NCBI GenBank assembly: GCA_951813615.1
Contig: OX638377.1
Location: forward strand, 496,001 to 560,000
From: an uncultured Latescibacterota bacterium
GTDB taxonomy: Bacteria > Latescibacterota > UBA2968 > UBA8231
DNA: 64,000 nt
Reading direction: 5' to 3'
Part shown: positions 57,510 to 64,000 of the stretch, one piece after another
Numbering within the stretch: the first letter of the stretch is position 1
Layout of the letters: each line of letters starts with the position of its first letter
Notes under the pieces: model-generated
Database searches by the model: none
What the model saw: only the letters and a program-made list of their open reading frames with translations
Told to the model about the DNA's origin: nothing
Program-made: the position numbers and the translations under genes

Positions 57510-59459
57510 GTGACAAAAAGCACCATGTCTCCTCCTCGCTCAGGTTACACCTTCAGAGCCTTCTTCTTGGGCGCGCTCTGCGCCGCTGTGCTCGCCGCGG
57601 GTGCCCCCTATTGCAATATGGTCCTGCGCGGCTCGTATATGACCCAGGATTTTTCTACTCCTGGGGCGTTCTTTCTGTTTTTCTTTTTGGTCGGCGTATT
57701 CAACGCGCTGTACAAATGCGTTTTCCCCAGCGGTGGCCTCGCCCGTGCCGAGTTGCTACTGATCTACAGCATGATGCTCATCGCCTCGGCGATTACCACC
57801 TGCGGCCTCTCTGAATACCTCTTGCCGGTCATGGGGTCCTGGCTCTACTTCGCCACGCCGGAAAACCGCTGGGACGACTTGTTCCACCCCTACATCCGCG
57901 ACTTTTTGGTGCCCGACGACGCGCGCGCCATCAAGCACTTCTACGAGGGCCTGCCCACGGGCGCGTCCATTCCCTATGACGCTTGGCTGCTCCCCTTGCT
58001 CGGGTGGAGCGCCCTTATTGTCGCCGTGTACTTCGCCATGATATGCGTGGCCGTGGTCCTCCGCCGCCAGTGGATCGAGCGCGAAAAGCTCATCTATCCG
58101 CTGGCGCAATTGCCGCTCGACATGGTGCGCCAAAGTGACGAGAGTCGGCTGCCGCCGTTCTTCAAAAGTGCGAGTTTGTGGATCGGCTTTGCCATTCCCT
58201 GCCTCATCTCTTCGACCAACGCCTTCCACAACTACTTCCACGTCTTTCCGCAAATCCAACTCTCCTCGGGCATTGGCCTTTTCCGCGACAGTGTGCATTT
58301 GCCGGTGGTGCTCAGCTTTCCGGTCCTCGGCTTTGCCTATCTGATCAACCTCGAGATCGCCTTCAGCCTGTGGTTTTGCAATGTGCTGGTCAATGTGCAA
58401 AAGGGACTCTACGGCGTGCTCGGCGTCACCTCCGGCGAGGCGTTAGACACTTTTAGCGTCAATCCCCCGGCGATTGCCCATCAGGAAATGGGGGCGCTGA
58501 TCGCGCTAGTCGTTCTTACACTGTGGGTGGGGCGCGGGCACCTCAAGGACGTGTGCCGCAAGGCGTTTTTCAATGCTGAGGATGTCGATGACTCGGACGA
58601 GATTCTCTCCTATCGCGTCGCGGTTGTCGGAGCGCTGGCGAGCTTGGGTTTTGCCGGGGTTTGGCTCTATTTGAGCGGTATGCCGCCGCTGGTTGCCCTG
58701 CTCTTTCTGATTAGCGCCTTTGCCATCTTCGTGGCACTGACCCGCATTGTCGCCGAAAGCGGGGTGCCCGAGGCGCGCACGCCGATGATGCCGCAGAGCT
58801 TCGTCGCCACGGGAATCGGCACGACCGCAGTCGGCGAAACCGGCATTACTGCTCTCGGCTTCTCTTTTACTTGGGCCACTGAACTGCGCGTCGTGGTGAT
58901 GGCCTCGGCCGCCCACGCCCTCAAGCTGCTCGACGGCCAGCAGGGACGCCACCGTCTCTTCTTTTGGGCGCTAATGCTCGCGGTACTGGTCAGCATGGTT
59001 AGTTCGATGTGGGCGATCCTCGATTTGTCCTACCGCTACGGCGGCATCAACCTCAACCGCTGGTTTTTTGGCGGCGGCGCCCGCGCCCCCTTCGAGAGCT
59101 TTGTCGCCCGCCTCTTGCTCAACCCCACCGGGCCTAGCTGGGAGGGCTGGTTTTCCACGGGGATCGGCGCGGCGATCATGGGCGGCCTGATGCTGGCCCG
59201 GCACTATCTGACGTGGTGGCCCGTGCATCCCATTGGCTTTCCCATCGCCGGCCTCTGGCTGATGAGTCACTCTTGGTTTTCGATTTTTTTGGCGTGGCTT
59301 TGCAAGGCCATCGTCCTCAAGTACTGGGGACCGCGCGGTTTCCGCGCCGTTCGCCCGTTCTTCATGGGGGCGATCCTCGGCCAGTTTGCCAGTGCCGGGG
59401 TCTGGCTGGTCATCGACGCCTGTACCGGCATGACTGACAACCGCATTTTTAGCTGGTGA
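57510..59459 (+). CDS. DUF6785/DUF6784-like polytopic membrane protein, OPT-transporter-like
   Basis: 649 residues with ~14 hydrophobic segments. N-terminal helix 'FRAFFLGALCAAVLAAGAPY', 'GLARAELLLIYSMMLIASAITTCGLSEYLLPVMGSWLYFATPENRW', and C-terminal 'LWVGRGHL', 'RHYLTWWPVHPIGFPIAGLWLM', the layout I associate with DUF6785/6784 proteins distantly resembling oligopeptide transporters. GTG 57510 has AAAGG 6 nt before it; ATG 57525 is the alternative. It is divergent from the ECF gene, whose start is 40 nt away, so they probably share regulation. Substrate unknown. Confidence 0.82.
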   Translation: MTKSTMSPPRSGYTFRAFFLGALCAAVLAAGAPYCNMVLRGSYMTQDFSTPGAFFLFFFLVGVFNALYKCVFPSGGLARAELLLIYSMMLIASAITTCGLSEYLLPVMGSWLYFATPENRWDDLFHPYIRDFLVPDDARAIKHFYEGLPTGASIPYDAWLLPLLGWSALIVAVYFAMICVAVVLRRQWIEREKLIYPLAQLPLDMVRQSDESRLPPFFKSASLWIGFAIPCLISSTNAFHNYFHVFPQIQLSSGIGLFRDSVHLPVVLSFPVLGFAYLINLEIAFSLWFCNVLVNVQKGLYGVLGVTSGEALDTFSVNPPAIAHQEMGALIALVVLTLWVGRGHLKDVCRKAFFNAEDVDDSDEILSYRVAVVGALASLGFAGVWLYLSGMPPLVALLFLISAFAIFVALTRIVAESGVPEARTPMMPQSFVATGIGTTAVGETGITALGFSFTWATELRVVVMASAAHALKLLDGQQGRHRLFFWALMLAVLVSMVSSMWAILDLSYRYGGINLNRWFFGGGARAPFESFVARLLLNPTGPSWEGWFSTGIGAAIMGGLMLARHYLTWWPVHPIGFPIAGLWLMSHSWFSIFLAWLCKAIVLKYWGPRGFRAVRPFFMGAILGQFASAGVWLVIDACTGMTDNRIFSW

Positions 59460-59471
59460 AGGTCAGGGGCG

Positions 59472-60020
59472 TTACCAGCGATAGAGCAAGGCAAAATTGG
59501 GAACGGGGCGAATGGCAAAGCCATCGTCGGACACGATGAAGATGGCGATTGGGACATCCATGGAAACGGCGATGTTTTTGGTGCCGATCTCTAACCCCAC
59601 GCCCGGCCCCGCTACGACATCTAGCCGCTCGTCGATCCCTTTGTCGCCTTCGACATGGAGCCCTACCTCCACGTCTGGTTTCACCTTGACGTCTAGCCTG
59701 CCGCTAACAAAATTCCATTGTTCGCTCCGCCGGTAAAATGCGGCCACGCCCCCAGAGAAAAACGCCCGTGCCCACTCGCCTTGGTGCAAGGTCTTGAACA
59801 AGGTAAGCCCCCCAAAGAGATAGCGTTCCTCTTGGGACCAATACGGAAACCCCGAGACCTGCCAGCCAGTGCCGGTGCTGGGATTTTGACGACCATAGCT
59901 GAGCCCCAAACCGTAGGTTGGCCCGGCGACGAACCCAACGCTGTGGCCCGCACTATCTGCGGCCAGCGCGATGGCCGGTGCCAGCAAAGTCGCCAGTGTG
60001 ATACTGCGCAAGATGGGCAT
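59472..60020 (-). CDS. Small outer-membrane or periplasmic beta-protein of unknown function
   Basis: 182 residues with a signal peptide ('MPILRSITLATLLAPAIALAAD'). It is rich in alternating strand-like segments ('GFVAGPTYGLGLSYGRQNPS', 'RYLFGGLTLFKTL', 'FVSGRLDVKVKPDVEVGLHVEG', ending 'NFALLYRW'), consistent with an 8-stranded barrel. It converges on the DUF6785 gene and follows the alanine symporter operon by 30 nt on the same strand. No family recognised. Confidence 0.7.
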   Translation of the reverse strand: MPILRSITLATLLAPAIALAADSAGHSVGFVAGPTYGLGLSYGRQNPSTGTGWQVSGFPYWSQEERYLFGGLTLFKTLHQGEWARAFFSGGVAAFYRRSEQWNFVSGRLDVKVKPDVEVGLHVEGDKGIDERLDVVAGPGVGLEIGTKNIAVSMDVPIAIFIVSDDGFAIRPVPNFALLYRW

Positions 60021-60050
60021 GGGAGTCTACCGTTTCCAGCCAGTTGCTAA

Positions 60051-61568
60051 TTATTTATAGCGCTTCATCTCGCCGCTTTTCAGCCGACCCCAGTACTCTT
60101 GCAGACACTCCTTGATTTGCGGACTGAGAATGATGCCGCCGATGATGTTGGGAAAGGCCATGCTCAAGATGAGCATATCGGTAAAGTCGAGCACGTTTTT
60201 GAGCGTGACGACCGAGCCGAAGACGACGAAGACGACGAAAATGACCCGGTAGATTACGTTGAAGCGACTGCCAAAGAGGTACTCCCACGCCCGCTCCCCA
60301 TAGTACGACCACGAAATCATGGTTGAGTAGGCAAAGAGCATGACGCCAATGGCGAGGACGTAGCGGGCACCGGGCAGGAACGAATCAAAGGCCGCGGAGG
60401 TCATTTTGGCCCCGACGATAAAGCCTTCACTCGCTTGGAACTGAGGATCGGTGTACACCCCGGTGATCATGCAGACCAAAGCGGTCATCAAGCAGATCAC
60501 GATTGTGTCGATGAAGGGGCCGATCATGGCGACCATGCCTTCGCGCGCTGGCTCGTTGGTCTTGGCGGCGGCATGAGCAAAGGCCGCAGAGCCGAGGCCG
60601 GCCTCATTGGAGAAAGCTGCCCGCTTGACGCCGACGACTAAGACGCCCAAAAAGCCGCCGTACAGGGCCTGCGGCGAGAAGGCTTCGCGGAAAATGGTCG
60701 CGATCATGGCGGGCACCTCGCCGATGTGCGACAGAATGATGACTAGGGAGGCGGCCACGTAGAGCAGGCACATGAAAGGCACGATCCGCGAGGTGACGCG
60801 GCCGATCCGCTTGATGCCACCGATGATGACCAAGGCGACCAACGAGGCGAAGAGGAGGCCGAAGGCCCAGTTGTAGTCCCCTACAACTGGGGATACGGTG
60901 CTGAGGATCTCGACCGTCTGGTTGACTTGGAACATGTTGCCGCCGCCGAGGGAGCCGCCGATGGCGAAAATGGCGAACAAAATGGCGAAGACGCGGCCCA
61001 ACGACTTGAGTCCTTTATTGGCAAGTCCCTGCTCTAGGTAGTACATCGGCCCACCGGCGATGCGGCCGTCGGGGTGAATTTTGCGGTACATGACGGCTAG
61101 GGTACAGGAGGCCAGCTTGGAGGACATGCCGAACAAGGCGGTCAGGAGCATCCAGAAGACCGCACCCGGCCCGCCCAAGCTGACGGCAATGGCGACGCCG
61201 GCGATGTTACCGAGGCCGATGGTCGCCGACAGGGCGCTGGTGAGGGCTTGGAAATGGGAGATCTCGCCCGGATCGTTGGGATCGTCGTAGCGACCGCGGA
61301 TGACGTCGATGGAATGGCGGAACCCGCGCAGAGAAAGCCAGCCGAAGTAGAAGGAATAGTAGATGCCGCCTAGGACGAGGACCCAGATGATGAGGGGAAC
61401 TTCCGTGCCTAGTGTGGCGAAGAGGACGGAGCCCATCGCCGAGACGGTGGAGCCGAACGCGGCATCCAAGTTGGCGATGGCCGCTTGAATCCAGTTTTGG
61501 TCGGCGTCTTGGGCTAGGGCGGGGGCGGTCGTCCACAAAATCAGAGCGGCGGCGTAAAATAAGCGCAT
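60051..61568 (-). CDS. Sodium:alanine symporter, AGCS family
   Basis: 505 residues with about 10-11 membrane helices and an N-terminal signal-like helix ('AAALILWTTAPALAQDADQN'). The family signature is visible in 'SHFQALTSALSATIGLGNIAGVAIAVSLGGPGAVFWMLLTALFGM', with 'NEAGLGSAAFAHAAAKTNEP' as the second conserved loop. It imports alanine, beta-alanine or glycine using sodium. Its start is 22 nt after panB on the same strand; uptake of beta-alanine for the pantothenate pathway would explain the pairing, though this is inference. Confidence 0.92.
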   Translation of the reverse strand: MRLFYAAALILWTTAPALAQDADQNWIQAAIANLDAAFGSTVSAMGSVLFATLGTEVPLIIWVLVLGGIYYSFYFGWLSLRGFRHSIDVIRGRYDDPNDPGEISHFQALTSALSATIGLGNIAGVAIAVSLGGPGAVFWMLLTALFGMSSKLASCTLAVMYRKIHPDGRIAGGPMYYLEQGLANKGLKSLGRVFAILFAIFAIGGSLGGGNMFQVNQTVEILSTVSPVVGDYNWAFGLLFASLVALVIIGGIKRIGRVTSRIVPFMCLLYVAASLVIILSHIGEVPAMIATIFREAFSPQALYGGFLGVLVVGVKRAAFSNEAGLGSAAFAHAAAKTNEPAREGMVAMIGPFIDTIVICLMTALVCMITGVYTDPQFQASEGFIVGAKMTSAAFDSFLPGARYVLAIGVMLFAYSTMISWSYYGERAWEYLFGSRFNVIYRVIFVVFVVFGSVVTLKNVLDFTDMLILSMAFPNIIGGIILSPQIKECLQEYWGRLKSGEMKRYK

Positions 61569-61590
61569 GGTATATTTTCCTCTCGAAGGA

Positions 61591-62487
61591 TTAGCGGTTC
61601 TTACCGTTATCGTTGAGCAGTTGGTCTAGTTGAGCGCGTTTTTCGGGGGCCATGTGCGCTGCGTTTTCGGCCGTGGGGAAGCTGCCTTCGGCGACTTCTC
61701 GGCAGTACGTTTTGAACATTTCGATCCAGGCTTGGCGCGTTTGACCGTAGGCCTTGGTGAGGATTAGGTCTTCTTCATTGAGGCCGACGAGGTCGTGGAC
61801 GATCAGCACTTGGCCGTCGCAATAGCGGCCAGCGCCAATGCCGATAACCGGAATTTTGAGCCGCTCGGTGACGGCTTGGGCGGCCTCTTCAGTTACCATC
61901 TCCAAGACCAAGGAGAACACGCCAGCGTCCTCTAAGCGCAGGGCTTGTTCGACGAGGGCTTTGGCCCCCTTCGGCCCCTTACCGTGAAACTTGGGCACAG
62001 TGCCGCGCCGGTCGCTGAACAGGTAGAATTCGCGGGCCTGGGACTGCGGGGTAAACCCGAGGTGACCGACGACCGGAATGCCGGCGTCAACAATGGCTTT
62101 TAGCTGCGGCAAGACCGGCAAGCCGCCCTCTAATTTGACGCCTTCGGCCCCACCTTCCTGCACCAAGCGCCCGGCGTTTTTGACTGCGGTCTCGACCGAC
62201 GGCTGAAAGGACATAAAAGGCAGGTCGGCGAGGAGAAAGGCCCGGCGCACCGCCCGGCGCACCGCCCGCAGGTGGTGGAGGATATCGTCCATGGTCACCT
62301 GCTGCGGGCCGCGATAGCCCAAGACGTTGGTGCCCACGGAATCGCCGACCAAGATCACGTCGAGGCCGGCTTCGTCTTGCAGTACGGCCGTGGGGTAGTC
62401 GTAAGCCGTCAACATGCAGATCTTTTGGCCGCGCTCCTTTTTGGACTGGAGCGAGGAAACGGTAATTTTATCAGTAGTCGTCGCCAT
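61591..62487 (-). CDS. panB: 3-methyl-2-oxobutanoate hydroxymethyltransferase
   Basis: 298 residues, close to the usual length. Characteristic segments: 'ICMLTAYDYPTAVLQDEAGLDVILVGDSVGTNVLGY', 'ADLPFMSF', 'GAEGVKLEGG', 'IPVVGHLGFTPQS', 'IPVIGIGAGRYCDGQVLIVHDLVGL'. Metal-binding Asp (VGDSVG), Asp (ADLPF), and Glu (KLEGG) are all present. It makes ketopantoate from 2-oxoisovalerate and 5,10-methylene-tetrahydrofolate, the first step of pantothenate synthesis. A 12-bp duplication gives 'RAVRRAVRRA' near residue 75, with the overall alignment length unchanged. It is first in a short operon with the symporter. Confidence 0.95.
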   Translation of the reverse strand: MATTTDKITVSSLQSKKERGQKICMLTAYDYPTAVLQDEAGLDVILVGDSVGTNVLGYRGPQQVTMDDILHHLRAVRRAVRRAFLLADLPFMSFQPSVETAVKNAGRLVQEGGAEGVKLEGGLPVLPQLKAIVDAGIPVVGHLGFTPQSQAREFYLFSDRRGTVPKFHGKGPKGAKALVEQALRLEDAGVFSLVLEMVTEEAAQAVTERLKIPVIGIGAGRYCDGQVLIVHDLVGLNEEDLILTKAYGQTRQAWIEMFKTYCREVAEGSFPTAENAAHMAPEKRAQLDQLLNDNGKNR

Positions 62488-62599
62488 GGCAGCGGAAGGG
62501 CAAGTTTACAGGCGATAGTATAGAGCGGCGCACCTTGTGCGGCAAGCCTGTAGGCGGCTTGCCTTGCCTGGGCGAATCATTTGGCACAGCTTCACCTTT

Positions 62600-63766
62600 A
62601 TGCAGGCGAAATTCGATTTTATTCACGCCGAATTGGCACGGCGGCAACAGGCCGGGCAGATGCGGTCGTTGCGAACTTGGGAGCCGTGCGGCGATGCGCG
62701 TGTTCGCGCCGATGGCCGCGAGTTGGTCAATTTTAGCTCCAACGACTACCTCGGCTTGGCGTCGCACCCGCTTGTGCAGGCGCGGGCGATTGAGTTTGTC
62801 GAGCGCTACGGGGCCGGTGCCACGGCCGCGCGCTTGATTTGTGGCTCTCAGCCGGGCTTCGCCCAGGTGGAGCAGACCTTGGCTAGGCTCAAGCAGACCG
62901 CGCGGGCGCTGGTGCTCAATTCCGGCTATCAGGCCAATGTTTCGCTGCTGCCGACGCTGGTCGATCGGCGTGCGCTCATCTTGCTCGACCGGCTCTGCCA
63001 CAACAGCTTGGTGCAAGGGGCGGTCTTGGGGCGCTGTCGGATGCGGCGCTACCGCCACGGCGACTTGGAGCACCTGCGCACCCTGCTGGCGGAAAGCGCG
63101 GGGGCGGAGCACTCGCGCCGGGTGATTGTCACCGAATCGGTGTTTAGCATGGACGGCGATGTCAGCGATATCGACGCGCTCGTCGAGTTGGCTGGGGAAT
63201 TCGACGCGCTGCTGGTCATCGATGAAGCGCACGCTACGGGCGTTTTGGGCGAGCGGGGGATGGGGCTAACGTGCGGCAAAGACGTGGACGTATGCATCGG
63301 CACGTTCGGCAAGGCGCTCGGGTCTTTTGGGGCGTACGTGGCCTGTGGCGAGAAGCTGTGGGAGTACTTGGTCAACTGCTGCCCGGGATTCATCTACACG
63401 ACTGCGCTACCGCCTGCCGTCTTGGGCGCGGTGGATGCGGCGCTAGAGTTGGTGCCGCAAATGGATGCCCAGCGCCGAACATTGCTCGGCTATGCTGACT
63501 ATTTGCGCAGTGCACTTAGGGAGCAGGGCTGGGATACGGGCACGGCGACTGTGCAAATCGTACCGCTGATGGTGGGTGCGGAGGACGAAGCGCTGGCTCT
63601 GAACGCCTATCTAGAAAAAAATGGTATTCTAGCGGTAGCCATTCGCCCTCCTACGGTCGAGCCGGGGCGGGCGCGGATTCGCTTGGCGCTCAGCGCCCTA
63701 CACCAGCGGAGCGACCTCGATATGCTGATTGAATTGCTACAGCAGTGGCGCGATGGCCGTCGTTGA
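62600..63766 (+). CDS. bioF: 8-amino-7-oxononanoate synthase (BioF)
   Basis: 388 residues from ATG 62600 (62537 would add an out-of-place arginine-rich start). PLP-enzyme features: 'SSNDYLGLASHP', 'GAGATAARLICGSQPGFAQVEQTLARL', 'LDRLCHNSLVQGAVL', 'VTESVFSMDGDVSDI', 'VIDEAHATGVLGERGMGL', and the Schiff-base lysine in 'IGTFGKALGSFGAYV'. It condenses pimeloyl-ACP (or -CoA) with alanine in biotin synthesis. Other alpha-oxoamine synthases (KBL, ALAS) look similar, but the BioH/BioG-like gene that overlaps its 3' end supports biotin. Confidence 0.9.
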   Translation: MQAKFDFIHAELARRQQAGQMRSLRTWEPCGDARVRADGRELVNFSSNDYLGLASHPLVQARAIEFVERYGAGATAARLICGSQPGFAQVEQTLARLKQTARALVLNSGYQANVSLLPTLVDRRALILLDRLCHNSLVQGAVLGRCRMRRYRHGDLEHLRTLLAESAGAEHSRRVIVTESVFSMDGDVSDIDALVELAGEFDALLVIDEAHATGVLGERGMGLTCGKDVDVCIGTFGKALGSFGAYVACGEKLWEYLVNCCPGFIYTTALPPAVLGAVDAALELVPQMDAQRRTLLGYADYLRSALREQGWDTGTATVQIVPLMVGAEDEALALNAYLEKNGILAVAIRPPTVEPGRARIRLALSALHQRSDLDMLIELLQQWRDGRR

Positions 63767-64000
63767 CGTGGTCGCCCAACACGGGTGGGGCTTTGGCGCT
63801 TGGTGCTGGGATCGCTGGCGGGAGGTCTTGCCCGCTGGTTTTGCGCTGCATTGCCCAGACCAGGGGTATTTCGGTCCAGCCGTGGAGGTCGCGGTCCAGC
63901 CGCGCATCGTCTTGGCGCATTCCCTCGGCTTGCACCTGTTGTCGCCGCAGCTATGTGCGACGGCGGAGTTGATCGTGGTTATGAGTGGCTTTCGCAGCTT
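63753..64000 (+). CDS. Alpha/beta hydrolase, BioH/BioG-like pimeloyl-ester hydrolase, 3' end outside window
   Basis: Open from ATG 63753 to the window edge (82 full codons). The oxyanion motif is 'QHGWGFGAWCWDRWREVL' and the nucleophile serine motif 'IVLAHSLGLHLL' (HSLG), as in BioG/BioH. It overlaps bioF by 14 nt in another frame, indicating a bio operon. It would remove the methyl from pimeloyl-ACP methyl ester; the catalytic Asp and His are beyond the window, so BioG versus BioH or BioV cannot be decided. Confidence 0.78.
   Translation, partial: MAVVDVVAQHGWGFGAWCWDRWREVLPAGFALHCPDQGYFGPAVEVAVQPRIVLAHSLGLHLLSPQLCATAELIVVMSGFRS

Noticed and set aside
62245..62270. 12-bp tandem repeat as a possible site in panB
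   Set aside because: It is in coding sequence giving RAVRRAVRRA, and the protein keeps the family length; no sign of function at DNA level.
1..64000. CRISPR arrays, tRNA or rRNA genes
   Set aside because: No regularly spaced direct repeats of CRISPR type and no tRNA cloverleaf or rRNA-like stretch were seen; repeated sequences are palindromes of the dispersed family. A tRNAscan/Infernal run would be decisive.

Overview
This 64-kb window is a G+C-rich, gene-dense chromosome segment from a Gram-negative bacterium. It carries Sec, lipoprotein and Tat-like signal peptides, periplasmic chaperones and several predicted outer-membrane barrels. The mix of protein families (FG-GAP/UnbV propellers, CBM9-like and DUF5916 proteins, discoidin-like secreted proteins with a 'PNGDG' C-terminal module, a sulfatase, PhyH dioxygenase, creatininase, DUF6785-type transporter, ECF sigma factors with fused C-terminal modules) resembles uncultured lineages such as Latescibacterota or Poribacteria. 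That assignment is an inference from gene content; there is no rRNA or tRNA in the window to test it.

Layout. 1-4.0 kb: a Tat-type PLP aminotransferase (cut by the window start) divergent from a TPR lipoprotein/UnbV pair. 4.08-5.13 kb: a complete IS1595-like element with 8-bp target duplications and a frameshifted transposase. 5.2-6.6 kb: a compact three-gene cassette of unknown function. 6.6-7.9 kb: a parvulin-type PPIase. 7.96-19.1 kb: a minus-strand envelope operon (CBM9-like protein, lipoprotein, three related discoidin-like/PNGDG proteins, one large outer-membrane protein) behind a good sigma70-like promoter. 19.2-23 kb: UlaG-like lactonase, serine acetyltransferase-like enzyme, MFS exporter. 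23-33 kb: YefM/YoeB, RelE-like and VapBC toxin-antitoxin pairs mixed with an ECF sigma factor fused to a beta-sliding-clamp-like module, tandem CBM9-like proteins, creatininase, HAD phosphatase, CDP-alcohol phosphatidyltransferase, GNAT, a CrtI-like oxidoreductase and an HNH remnant. 33-47.3 kb: a divergent catabolic locus. One arm is PhyH, sugar isomerase, EthD-like, metallo-beta-lactamase and TIM-barrel proteins; the other is an enolase-superfamily dehydratase, a complete peptide/oligosaccharide-type ABC importer and a GH2-like protein. 47.4-54 kb: sulfatase, Gfo/Idh/MocA dehydrogenase, a LamG protein apparently interrupted by a seven-unit propeller, and a CocE/S15 hydrolase with a gene remnant upstream. 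54.4-59.5 kb: DUF5916 outer-membrane protein, an ECF sigma factor with pentapeptide repeats, and a DUF6785-like membrane protein. 59.5-64 kb: small barrel protein, Na+:alanine symporter, panB, and bioF followed by a BioH/BioG-like hydrolase running off the end.

The most unusual object is the sigma factor-sliding clamp fusion at 23751-25094. Sliding clamps act as mobile transcription activators in phage T4 through a separate sigma-like protein, so a single polypeptide joining the two modules is a striking arrangement. Its leader is repeated at 54131-54170 with no sigma gene behind it. A dispersed palindromic repeat family (core GTAGGGGCGA...TCGCCCCTAC), partly inside a MITE-like element with terminal inverted repeats, punctuates the intergenic gaps. 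One copy has entered the signal-peptide region of the ABC substrate-binding protein gene.
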